A stretch of 64,000 nucleotides of DNA, taken from NCBI GenBank assembly GCA_029844215.1, contig CM056736.1, forward strand, positions 58,837,562-58,901,561, in the 5' to 3' direction. Positions 11,377 through 22,071 of the stretch are shown piece after piece (position 1 is the first letter of the stretch; every line of letters starts with the position of its first letter). Below the pieces are notes generated by a model, which searched no databases, had not been told where the DNA came from, and worked only from the letters and a program-made list of their open reading frames with translations. This stretch comes from Przewalskia tangutica. Its lineage: Eukaryota > Streptophyta > Magnoliopsida > Solanales > Solanaceae. The position numbers were made by a program, and so were the translations under genes.

Positions 11377-12490
11377 ATGCCTCGCGCATGGCAACCGGGC
11401 CCAGATGGGCAAGGCAACAGGAAAAGCTGCTAGTAGGATCTGAGAGAAATGCAGCGCGAGCGATCATTACGAGATAGTGCTTGACGGCGAGTTTTGCGTC
11501 GCCGCCCAGCGAGTTTAGGTCGCAGCGATGGCTGCTGAGGCCTGATACAGAGCGTCGGACCAGCGGCAAACGAGAGGAGATGGGTTACAAGGAGATGGCG
11601 ATTATTGGCGGAGATAGTGGCAAGGCACGAGATAAATTTGGATCGCGGCAATTCCGTCTAGTACCGTAGTTCACCCGAGATCGGATAGTTTGAGGCTGCG
11701 GGACTTTACGAGTTGCAGCCGCGAGTTTTACGGGTCGAGGCACGAGGATGATCCGAGGAGTTCATCAAGCGATTCTGATGGATCGTGAGTGATCGAGCTT
11801 GGAGACCGAGTCGGTGGTCTAGGTTCACATCGGTGCGCGATCTGGCCGATTGGTAGTTTGATTCATAGGAGCCCCGAGGAGAGCATGCGCTCCCAGCAGG
11901 TTGGGACGAGTTCTAAAGGGCATTTCTTGCATATTTCTTGCCTCCACAGATGAGGAGGGCTCGGGCCGACATATTTTTGACGTTAAGGCGGGCCGGCGTA
12001 CGGTTAGGGAGTACAACGTGGAGTTTGACTCGTTGGCTCGGTATGTCCCCGCTTTAGTGACAGATATGGAGGATAGAGTGCACCGCTACGTCAGCGGGCT
12101 CGATGATTACTTGGCAGAGGCTTGTTCGGGTGTAGCTCTTGTGGGCATGCGTGCCGCATGCGACTCATGCACTAGGATGTGAGGCACGGAGAGGTCGACG
12201 GAATGGCCGGGATCAGCGAAGAAGGCGAGCAGCGAGGTCCTTTGGTAACTTGCGAGGCGGACGCCTCGGCCAGCGAGCTAGTTATGCACCTTCGCCAAGA
12301 TGCAGTGGTCCTCCGCGATCTTGGGGCGTTCGGTATTCGAGGCGTCGAGCTCAGGGCTTCGGTTGCGGTATACATGGGTTCTAGCGATCGGGTTCATGTT
12401 TCCCTTAGTGTACGATCGTGGCGTCATCGAAGTGTCGTCTTTTTGGTGCTTGTTTCACTGCGGCCGTCGAGGGCTATGTGACGGTATCTA
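11377..12490 (+). pseudogene. Gag of element A, broken
   Basis: Gag start ATG 11377 (MPRAWQ...) aligns with the MPPRK start of B2. Recognisable parts are GLRGDFTSCSREF-like remains near 11690-11740 and RTVREYNVEFDSLARYVPAL with DRVHRYVSGLDDYLAEACSG at 11998-12130. A decayed second zinc knuckle reads CFHCGRRG near 12450, where D has an intact CFTCGRQGHVTRDC. The frame shifts many times. Aligned with D, most breaks sit on CAG/CTG/CCTG (for example GTCAGGG in D reads GTCGAGGG here), so part of the damage may be sequence error. This is the structural Gag type of TR-GAG elements. Confidence 0.8.
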
Positions 12491-13451
12491 GGAAGAGAGA
12501 TACAAGAAGAATGACGCGACTATGGGTCGATGTGAGTTCCTCGCCTTCTATAGCTATGCGCCCGGCAGATTATGATTAGAGCGGCGAAGGAAATGAAGCG
12601 GTTGATCTGGTATATTCTTACCTCTACAGAAGCGGTATGCGTTGTTGATATGATGATGTGCTAAGTATTATGTTAGAGCGTTTTGTTAAATTATGATTTA
12701 GAGGCCCGGTTAGTAAAGGGAAGTTGGGTAAAAGATTTTGTTTACGATTGACCTTTGTCGGAGAGCATAGTATCTGAGGGTATAATTGTGTGATAAGTCC
12801 ACGAGTAGTGTGAATTATAAGAGGGTAGTTGAGCTAAGAAGACCACTAGGTTTTCGTGACTTGGTTAGTGAGATTGTTCCGGATCGGGGGAAACAAGAGT
12901 TTGGCGCGGTTATGGGTCGGGTTGAGGACCATTCGCGAGTCAACCCGTAGCCCGGAATGTGGTGGGGTCAGTTCGAGGTGGTCCCGCCAGGTGGTAGGTC
13001 ACGAGCGCTAGGCGAGTTTAGGTAACCATCGTGCGGGTTCGTGGATGCGTTCGACCAGAATCGGATCGTGAAGGCGGGGATGGCCTTTGTGGAATTGAAA
13101 CTAGTGAGATGACCAAGTTTGGAGGTAGTGACTCGAGGTTTGGAAACTCAGCGATGGCGAAGTGTGATGCATTATCTGGAAAGAGTTCGGGTGTTAGAAG
13201 TGTACGACAAGTAAGGAAAGAAGTGAGCGTGTGCTAGAGATGGAAGTGATCATTTTTGTGAAGTGAAGGTGCGAAGGAAGTATCCTTTGGACCGAGGCGA
13301 AGTTGGTGTTGTTTTACATCGTCGAGGTGATTCCTCGTTGGCTTGGATTTGAGTTTTGCGCACATGTTATATTACGGCCATTGGTGGCATGATCGGTTTG
13401 TAAGTATAGTAGTGGAGACTATCTGAAGCGCAAATACGTTTGGAGTCTTAG
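12491..13451 (+). other. Noncoding 3' interior of element A
   Basis: About 960 bp without pol and without a conserved ORF, yet clearly alignable with B1, B2 and, reversed, D. Shared landmarks are AAGAAGACCACTAGGTTTTC (about 12837), the GGGTCAACCCG and CAGCCCGGAATG types near 12950, and ATTCCTCGTTGGCTTGGATT at 13331. It includes the TTATATTGTGGCCA-type block at 13365-13389. Confidence 0.65.
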
Positions 13452-13485
13452 AAGGAACATTCGGGCGAATGTTTCTAAGGAAGAA
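13452..13485 (+). other. Hairpin plus purine tract of element A
   Basis: AACATTCG-GG-CGAATGTT is a perfect 8-bp stem whose loop is shortened to 2 nt, followed by TCTAAGGAAGAA and the LTR start at 13486. Confidence 0.7.
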
Positions 13486-16400
13486 TGTTATACCCGTAGT
13501 TCGAGGTATGTATGTGAGGGCGTGCGTGCGAGAATCTGACGAAATTTTGGAAAGAAAGAAAGATGTGATTTTTCGACGGAAAAGTTTCCGGGTTTTGTGA
13601 AGGAAAAAGGTTCGTTGATGGGAATTGGATTCCCAAATTTGGTATTTGGGCTTCTTGAATTATATTAGAATTATGAGATTTTATTTCCGGAATTGGTCAC
13701 GTGGGGCCCACGGGAGAAATTTACGATTTTGTGGGGCCCACTTTGTTTTGAGATTTTGGCCATTAGGGATATTTTTGGAAGATGAAATATTTTGGGCGAG
13801 TAGGAGGCGACACGTGTCACCCTAGGTGGCTCTTGGCGAAATGAGCTAGGCAGTGGCAAGCAGTGGCCTTGTCTTGCAAGATATTTAGTTGGACAAGTGG
13901 CTTGTGGGGCCCACACACTTGTCCCCAATCTCAACCACACACTTGCCTTCATCCTAGCCCTTGGTTGTCCTATATATGCACTACTAGTTGATGAAATCTT
14001 CCACACTTAACCATTTCAAGACTTGAAAGACCCTCTCTCTCCCTTCATTGTTGCTCTCGGCTTTGCCATGATTCCTTGACCTAAATTTGTCCAACAATTC
14101 TTAAACTCTTAAGTGTTCTTCCCTAAGGTGTTAGGAAGATTGTGTACCAAGAGTTGGAAAAGATTTCACACCACAACCTCTATTTGTTGCCTTGGCAGAA
14201 AGTTGCTAGTTGTAAACCCTAATTGTTCTTCAATTTTTGGATTTGAATCTTGAAGAGAAGTTTGTTAGGAGCTTCTATGGGTTGCTTGTAGTGGATTGGA
14301 ACGTAAAGATTTGGAGCTAAGACTTGCTTGGAGCGACTTTAAGAACTTGGATATTCTTGGGCTATTTGAGGTAGTGAAACTTAAACCTCTTTGTGAATTG
14401 GTTATTATACATATATTATAAGTATATTATGGAATATATAATATATGGAGTAAAGTTTGGAAGAGTTGGATCTTGTTAACTTGTTAAAAGAAAGGATTGG
14501 CTTTTAGCCATTAAAATGGTAAGCGTATCCAACGTATCAAACGTACCTTACTTGTGAAGAAGTATTTAACAAGTAACTATAACTTATATTAAGATGGAAT
14601 ATAAGTTGGATGACTAATGAAGTAATTGGATAAGTAAAATGGACAAAGTTGGCCAGGACCCCAACTTAATCTTGTATTTACTTTGAATTTGTATTTACTT
14701 TGGTATTTACTTTGTATTTACTTTGGTGTATTTACATTTACATTAAGGGAAGATTGTTCAATCGTGTTCCGTTTGGGCGTGTGATCCACTTTTTAATTAT
14801 TGTATTGTATTATTATGAAGGCGTGATAGTAAACGCGTTACGGTTGGTAGCGTAATCCCTTCTTTTACTTATTGTTATTATGAAGGCGTGATAGTAAACG
14901 CGTTACCGTTTGGGCGTGTAATCCCCTTCTTTATGTTGTTTAATTATTATGCCTTATATATGGCATATAATTCTGATTATTCGGGCCTTGGAGAAAGATG
15001 GAAAAGTGAGTATAAGCGGAAGTCTGCCCGATTTTCCGTAGAATTAGAGGGCATTTATTGGTATAAGTCTTCAATGGTAAGAAAGGTTTAATAGAAGTAC
15101 TATGACCATTTTAGGAGTGGAGTACTACGTGTGGCGTGATCTACTTGGCTTAGGAGTAGCCGACGGGTTGAAGTACTTGGAGCGTTTTGCTATTTGTCGA
15201 TAATCGTCGCGAGGTATGTGAACCTCTTCCTATCTTTTCTAGCATGATTGTTGTGAACTATGTAGTGCGGTGAGCGTCGTGTGCTAAACGAGTTTTGGTT
15301 GGTTTAAAACATATAGTGTTATAATAGCTTTATGGGAAGTTAGTTATAACGACTTTATGTAAGTAATAGAATGGTTTATTGATTTTAGAAGTTAAGAGAC
15401 TTGATCTTGAAAGATAAGAGACTTGACTTAATTGTCTTGATATGAATTTTGTTAAAAGTGTGAAACCTCATTCGTGAGTAATGAGTACTTGGTTTTAAAG
15501 ATTGATGTTTCTTGATTTGGAAATGAGAATAAGTATCGAACAAACCATTGCAGCGTTAGTAAAGGAAAATGTATTGACTAATTAATTATATTAAAACCAG
15601 TAGAAACCTCCATCTGCATAGAAGCTAAGATAAGACAAAATTGTATTACATTTCCTAGATCATGGCTGCTTTAATAAGATGGTTATAAGCAAGAACAAGA
15701 TAATCACATAAGGCATATGTTACTCGATTGTTTTAAAAAGAGATTACGTTAAGTGATTAAGACTATGATCTATGGAATCTTTCGAAAATAAGAGACTTGA
15801 GCATTTGAAATTAGGCAAACTTGAACTTTTGGAAAAGAATGTTGTTACTTGATTTTAATAAGGAAAGTGTTTTGGTTTACTTATAAATGTTAGTCACTCT
15901 ATGTTAATACTACGGGTATCGGGTGACCTTTGTAAAAGAAATGGATCTTTTAAAAGAATTTAACGTATGTAGTACTTTGGGGTTAAAAACCGGACGTTGA
16001 CATAAAATGAAATTACCTTGAGTTGTGTGTAACTTGCCTATGTTTGCGTGTGATAGCCTTGTTGTGCAAATCTTGTATTTCTATACCGCGTCTCGATGGA
16101 GGGCGGCTGATTGGTTGTGAGCGATTCCTATCGAGTCCCACGAGATGGGCGAGACATGTATTCCATACGATTCTATCGAGTCCCGTGAGATGGCGAGACA
16201 TGTATTCCATACGATTCCTATCGAGTCCCATGAGATGGGCCGAGACATGTATTCCACACGATTCTTATCGAGTCCCGTAGGATGGGCGAGACATGTATTC
16301 CACACGATTCTTATCGAGTCCCATGGGATGGGCCGAGACATGTATTCCACACGATTCCACCTCGAGTCCCATGGGATGGACCGAGTCATGTTATACGTAT

Positions 16401-17007
16401 CATACGATTTATACCTAGACAGCCGGCAGTGAGGAAGGAGTTCCACGGGCATGAGGGATGACTTCAAGGGTGTGAGTCCCTGACTTGACATGACTACTTT
16501 TATGTTGTAAGCGTAGTTTGGCTATCATACATGTCTCTGTTTTATATAGTATCATGATTTCATTCTGATATTTTAGTTTCACATACTTGGTACTGTTATG
16601 CTTGACCTCGCCCGAGCTGCGTTAAATCCGCAGTATAGGTACAATGTTGTGGATCCTCGCCATAGGATCAGATTGGCGTATTAGGAAGCCCCGTTTCTCG
16701 GAGGCTTATCTTGTGGTATGTTACCACAGTGCAGTAGGTTCTTGTACATTGAGGTATGGCGGGGCCTGTCCGTCATAGTTGTTATCCTTGTCTTAAGTGC
16801 ATGTCTTGTTGTGGGCGGGGTTTTAAAGGATGTAGCTTATTCGGTCTGTATATATGCAAGAAGGCAACTGTTTTGGTTGGCCTGTTTTTTTTATCATATC
16901 TCTTATTTCATGTTCATGTTTTTATTTCCGCTGATTTTCTCTGATGTTGTATCACTAGGGTGCCCGGGGTAAGGCACCAGTCACGGGCCCCGGTTCGGGT
17001 CGTGACA
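13486..17007 (+). repeat. Right LTR of element A (beta family, 3522 bp)
   Basis: It begins TGTTATACCCGTAGTTCG and ends GGTTCGGGTCGTGACA. The U3 palindrome around CACGTG is at 13804-13822 and a TATATATG box at 13971-13978. The CTTTATGGGAAGTT block lies near 15332, a minisatellite at 16115-16400 and the conserved hairpin region at 16610-16790. Sequence after the start follows B2, not A1. Confidence 0.88.
16115..16400. repeat. 46-bp minisatellite in LTR A2
   Basis: Units contain CGATTCTTATCGAGTCCC and GAGACATGTATTCCACA. They start near 16168, 16212, 16259 and 16304, about 45-46 bp apart, six units in all. Confidence 0.85.
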
Positions 17008-17141
17008 ATATAGATATATCCGCATCATGGAGTAGCTGTCCATGGAATAATCATGGGAATTGAACCCGCATGAGACTATTTCACCCGCATGGGGCTATTT
17101 CACCCGCATGGACCTCGTGGACCCACATGAGGTATTCCTCG
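17008..17141 (-). repeat. LTR fragment K, left part
   Basis: This has the repeated phrase ACTATTTCACCCGCATG and GAGGTATTCCTCG, also found in LTRs I (about 35815-35930) and J (about 63925-63975). It continues without loss at 25175 after removing element G and one CCTCG. Its own ends are cut by A on the left and B on the right. Confidence 0.75.
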
Positions 17142-20100
17142 TGTCACGACCCGACCCCGGGCCCGCGACTGATGCCCTACCTGGGCACTCTGTTCAGGTA
17201 TACATCAGAGAATAGCAGCGGAACATACATGAAACTTATAACATAAATAACGAGAAATTAAACCACAGGTTAGCCGATAAGGCTACCTTCCTGGACACAT
17301 ATACATATACATAACAACAGCAGTTACATCCCTTTCTTTTTACAAACCGACCCACAACATGAGACTACAGACCTCTAAGAATTACAACTGCGGCGGGACA
17401 GGGCCCCGCCATACCCCTGAATGTACATAAGTCTACCACATCAGGAAAACCGTACCAAAAGATAAGCCTCCGGTATGAAAGGAGCTTCTTTCCAAAAAGC
17501 GAGCGAGATCCTAAGCAAGGATCACCAACCTGTATCTATCACTGCGGCATGAAACCAGCCGAGCGAAATAATACGATGGAAATGTAAATAAAATGCAATA
17601 ACCAAATCATATATGTATAAAGAATGTCCTTTTACTCCTGAAATCAATCATATATTAACCGTTCCTTTCCTCCTTTCAATAAGATTTAACAACATATTCT
17701 TACATACATACTTAAGAGTTTAATCCAGTCTTTTTCACATAACTTACATATCTTACATAACATAATCTGGCCCATTTGCGGGACACGGTGTACTGATGAA
17801 TCATGTGACATAATCCGGCCCGCCTGTGGGGCTCGGTGTACTGTGGAATCATATAACATAATCCGGCCCGCCTGTGGGGCTCGGTGTACTGGGGAATCAT
17901 ATAACATAATCCGGCCCGCCTGTGGGGCTCGGTGTACTGTGGAATCATATAACATAATCCGGCCCGCCTGTGGGGCTCGGTGTACTGTGGAATCATATAA
18001 CATAATCCGGCCCGCCTGTGGGGCTCGGTGTAGATGGCGTAACGGCACATGGGTAGGCTCGGGGTAATATGGCGTAATCCGGCCTATGGGTAGGCTCGGT
18101 GTATCTCATAACGTAATCCGGCCTATTTGTAGGCTCGGTGTACTTCATAACGTAATCCGGCCTATTTGTAGGCTCGGTGTGATTTTCCTTTACGTAACAT
18201 TTTAAACCGTCTTATTACTTCTTCTTAAGTCGTCATAACAACTTCCCATAAAGCTGTTATAACAACCTTTCATTTTACAGGACTTAAGACACTTTTATTC
18301 TTACAACATTTAGGAAAACGGGATCCAAAGATACTACGTACATACATACTTAAAAAGAATCGTATCGCTTAAAACTTCATAATCCTTAAAAGACAATCAA
18401 AGTTCTTAGTCTTCAAACTTCATAACATACTTCCTTTAAAGCACAATTACTTATACAAAAACATATAAAGTTCCATACCTTCAAAAACCAAGTAATTTAT
18501 TCCCTTAAAATCATATAACTTCCACTTTTAAAATCAATCCCCTTTTCACATATAAATTCAAGTCATTTTCGAACATAAAATCCACTTACTTACTTTAAAA
18601 AAATTAAGACACATAGCCTTTAAATCAAAGCTCATAACTTCCTAACCGTTCTTACCAACGTCTCCCATAAGACCTAGTAAGGACTTAGGACAATTTAAAC
18701 ATACTCTTAACTTAGATTCAACAATGTAAATACTTCTTAACTTCTAAGAGTAGAAGAAATCTTGAAATACTATCACATGGAGATTTCATACGTAGGATCA
18801 TGCCAAAGAAAGAAGAGGTTCACATACCTCGCGACGATTGTCGACAAGTAGTAAAATGCTCCAAAGTACTTCAACCTTGAGCTATTCCATTCTTCAAGTA
18901 GGATACGCTATACTTAGTTCTTGACTATCATGGTCATATCGTCCATTAACCTCTTACTTCAAACATAGAATATTCTAAGTGCTAAGTCGCCAAATTCTGA
19001 GAAAATCGGACAGCACCTCCTTTGTTTTTACTTACTTTGCCACCTTTTTCAAGGCCGAAATACAACAACCAAACAGCCCCAATTGGCTCACAACAATAAA
19101 GAAGGTAGTCCAATACAAATGATTAACTAAACAACCTCAATTGGCTCACAATTTAGAAAGTAGTCCAATACAAATGAATAACTAACTAAAAGTCCAAATT
19201 CGACCACCTAGAGTTCAACCATACCAATTCGTATCAAATTTCCATTTCAATCCAAATTGTTAACATAACATGATATCAAGTCGCATTTGATTAAAACTAC
19301 CACAATCTTCGAATCCATAACATGCGACGATTCTAATAACGACTAAATTGAAATCCAACTTAACATGGCTTACATTACATTCCGGATTTCCAAGGCTACA
19401 ATCAATCCACAATCCTTATAAACTTCTACATATCAACTTCATGCTAGCAACACGTAAAGCTAACAACAACAATATAAATATATAATCTTGTAACACATTA
19501 AAGGACAAGATTATACCTCAACGAATCTTAATCCAATTCCAATCCGAAGTCGCTCCTTAGTAGTTTAGAACCTCTCCAAGACACTTCAATCCGCTTGTTG
19601 AGACCCTTAGAACAACACCAACAACTTTCCTTCCAACTTCCAATCCAAAACCTAGAAAGCCACTAGGTTTTCACTTTGCGACTAACCCGTAAACTATCTT
19701 TTTCCAAGATTTTTCTATTGAGATACACTCACTATACACTTAGGAACCTTGGTTTAAAGTGGGGAGATTATTGGACAACAAACAAATTTTTTTCCCTTTT
19801 TTCCTCCTTGAACCCGAGAGCTCCCTATGGGTGTTCTTCAAATTTTTGTGAATATTGGCTAAGTGTTAGTCAAGTCTTGCACAACTAGTATTATATAGTG
19901 TAATGGAGGGTCATGCTACAAACAAATGGGTGGATTGGATGAAATCTTATAAAATATCAAGACTTTGGACCCTTGACTTAGTCAACTTTCTCAAGCTTGA
20001 CTACTAGCAAGACTTGTCTTCCTAACAAGGGTCAAATGACCATTGTGTCCATGCTTCAATTCGTCCAAGACAACATAAGGGGGGGTGACACGTGTCGCCC

Positions 20101-20234
20101 TCCCATTCGTCACAATATTACGTTTTTCCGACAATTCCATAATTCCGATAATTATTTTACAAGTCTCAAATCTTAACACTTGTGAGCTCTTACGTACTAC
20201 CTTAAAACATGTCTTGTAAATACGGGGTGTAACA
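17142..20234 (-). repeat. 3' LTR of element G (delta family, 3093 bp)
   Basis: The minus strand starts TGTTACACCCCGTATTTAC at 20234 and ends GTCGTGACA at 17142. A CACGTG-centred palindrome lies at about 20081-20104, TATATAA (minus) at 19897-19891, and a 48-bp minisatellite at 17765-18185. The hairpin series lies near 17400-17560. Confidence 0.92.
17765..18185. repeat. 48-bp minisatellite in 3' LTR of G
   Basis: Units containing CATAATCCGGCCCGCCTGTG and GGCTCGGTGTACTG start at 17808, 17856 and 17904 and continue to about 18050, then three diverged 46-bp units with GGCCTATTTGTAGGCTCGG. Because 48 is a multiple of 3, several frames on both strands stay open as repeated peptides; they are not genes. 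Confidence 0.92.
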
Positions 20235-20273
20235 TTCTTCCCCCCTTAGAAACATTCGTCCCCGAATGTTCTT
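20235..20273 (-). other. Purine tract and hairpin of element G
   Basis: The minus strand reads GAACATTCGGGGACGAATGT and then TTCTAAGGGGGGAAGAA before the LTR start at 20234. Stem arms AACATTCG/CGAATGTT are intact. A TATTAGGGCCATATGTGGC version of the upstream conserved block is at about 20359-20339. Confidence 0.75.
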
Positions 20274-20589
20274 TCGGAGCTCAATCTATCATTCCTTGGC
20301 ATAGTCTCATAAACTTGCACTTAGCAAAACCTAATTATGCCACATATGGCCCTAATATACCGCACTTGCATATTTATCCATCACAAACCAAACGAGGGAA
20401 CAATCCATAGTGTGCATCATCACTATATACTCACATTCAAGGCCTAAAAAGATTATCTTTTCGTACCTCCAACTTACTTCTAGCATACGTACATAATTTC
20501 AATATTATCCGTTCTTGATACTTAAACATAAAATAACCTTATCATGCATACAAATCTGTAAAGTAGAAGATATACGAATTCATATAGGC

Positions 20590-21857
20590 GGTTCAAAGGA
20601 CCGCTAAAGCTGAAACTTCCATCGACCCTGCCACGGCTGCCGTGTATGAACATCTGCCCTAGCTGCGAAGGCGAAGAACATGGCGATCCGGTAGACTTTT
20701 CTATCCCTCCCGCAACTCTCCTACTAGGACAATCCTCAACATATGGCCCCGACGGCCCACAGTGCAAACAGGCACCCGATGGCGGCGACATTCCCGTGGT
20801 GATGTCGGCACACTGTGAACTTGAGGAAGAGGGCCTGATCGCTAGAACCCATGTGCATATACGGTCCAAGCCACGGAGCTCGACCGGCTCCCGAATTACC
20901 CGGTGATCTAACCTCGGCCGAGCGGGAAGGAGCACTCTGTGCGGTGAGCGTAGACCTAGCTGCTGCGAGGCTCTCGCCTCGAAAATCACCTGAACCCTGC
21001 TAGTCTTGGCCTCTTGGTGGCCTTGGTCTGCAGTCGGTCCTCTCTCTCCTGTCGCCGATCCCCTGTGCATATGTCTCCATCCTGGCAATATCCATTCCTG
21101 GCTGAAGGGCCACTCCCAGGCAAGCAGTGATCATATAACGGTCTAGTCCCATAACATAGCGATGGACTCTATCGGCCATGTTAGCCACAATAGTGTGCGC
21201 ATACCTAGCCAATGAGTCAAACTCCAAGCTATACTCTCTGATAGTCCTCCCGTTCTGCCTCAAGGTCAAGAATCTGTCTACCCGAGCTCTCCTCATCTCA
21301 GGAGGCAAAAAGTGATCCATGAAGGCCTCTGTAAACTCCTCCCAAACAGCTGGAAGGGCATCATCACCTCTTGAAAGCAACCACGACTCAAACCAGTTCA
21401 ACGCGATATCGCGTAACCGGTAGGAGGCTAGCGTAACAGACTCTGTCTCTGAAGCCCTAAGAACTTGCGTGGTCCGCTGTAGCTGCCGAATGAACTCTTG
21501 CGGATCCTCATCAGACCTCGAACCATAAAACTCAGGTGGATGACATCCTAGAAAATCCCTAATCCATGGCTGTCGGCTCAGGGTGGTTTGCTGCTCTGTC
21601 GGCTTCAGACTACTATCTTGGTCAATAATCGGATCGCTCCCGTAGTCTCTATACTCGGCACCGGTGCGGGCTGGAGGCTGCAGTACGGAACCTCTGGAGC
21701 TACTGCCGCTCTCGGCTCCTAATACTGCCGGCGTGGCTGAACTCGCCGACCCGCCTACTACCTCAGGCATAGTGCGTGCGACTCGGTAACTCTGCTGCGC
21801 CTTCTTGGCGCTCTGCTTTGCCTTGCTCCGGGCCCCAGTCGCCTTCCAGGGAGGCAT
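20590..21857 (-). pseudogene. Gag of element G, nearly intact N-terminal 280 residues
   Basis: The start is ATG 21857-21855 (MPPWKATGARSKAKQ). One frame is open to the stop at 21000, about 285 residues. It holds a low-complexity N-terminus, then PPEFYGSRSDEDPQEFIRQL (about residue 110), WFESWLLSRGDDALP, FMDHFLPPEMRRARVDRFLT, IREYSLEFDSLARY and DRVHRYVMGLDRYM, the retrotransposon Gag domain. A frameshift near 21060 moves the tail into another frame, which reaches the zinc-knuckle region near 20730-20825. The second knuckle there reads CLHCGPSGPYVEDC, with the expected His replaced by Pro; the first is scrambled. It would have formed particles copied by another element's pol. The frameshift may be real or a consensus error. 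Confidence 0.88.
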
Positions 21858-22052
21858 AGGCTGATTCACATACATAAGAATACGTCGAGAGCGGATCAAC
21901 CTATTAATGTCTGACTCTCTTGCGATCTCGAGTGAGAAGAATGGGAACGATCCTAAATGTCCTGCTGACCTCACGATTATAGATGTGGTGCACAACACAC
22001 CGATAATCAAGACTCTACTAGACACGATGCGTAGACACTTTCAGAGGACTAA

Positions 22053-22067
22053 GCGCTCACGATACCA
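22053..22067 (-). other. Primer-binding site of element G
   Basis: The minus strand reads TGGTATCGTGAGCGC, four bases inside the LTR. It is the tRNA-Met primer site with lesions at the two CAG positions. Confidence 0.7.
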
Positions 22068-22071
22068 CTTT

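Larger units (their letters stand above)
8121..17007 (+). mobile_element. Element A: gag-only LTR retrotransposon with two different LTRs
   Basis: The structure is LTR (8121-11179), interior (11180-13485) and LTR (13486-17007). The interior has a decayed primer site, gag remains, about 1 kb noncoding and a hairpin plus purine tract, but no protease, RT or integrase, so it is of TR-GAG type. The left LTR is alpha family (CCCCGTATTTCCAGAGTATG, TATAAATACCC, 41-bp minisatellite) and the right is beta-like (CCCGTAGTTCGAGGTATG, 46-bp minisatellite). The flanks (CCTAT left, ATATA right) do not form a TSD. One insertion event would give matching LTRs and a TSD, so this looks like a recombinant of two elements. 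Confidence 0.8.

Noticed and set aside
17808..18050. Possible CRISPR array (regular 48-bp units)
   Set aside because: There are no unique spacers, the units are directly adjacent, and the array sits inside both LTRs of a plant retrotransposon.
17686..18067. ORFs of 74-120 codons encoding five near-identical 16-residue peptides on both strands (also 22619-22976)
   Set aside because: The 48-bp minisatellite unit is divisible by 3, so frames stay open by arithmetic. They lie inside an LTR.
20522..21088. 188-codon minus-strand ORF as a separate gene
   Set aside because: It is the frameshifted C-terminal end of the element G gag, including the remains of its zinc knuckles, followed by noncoding tail.
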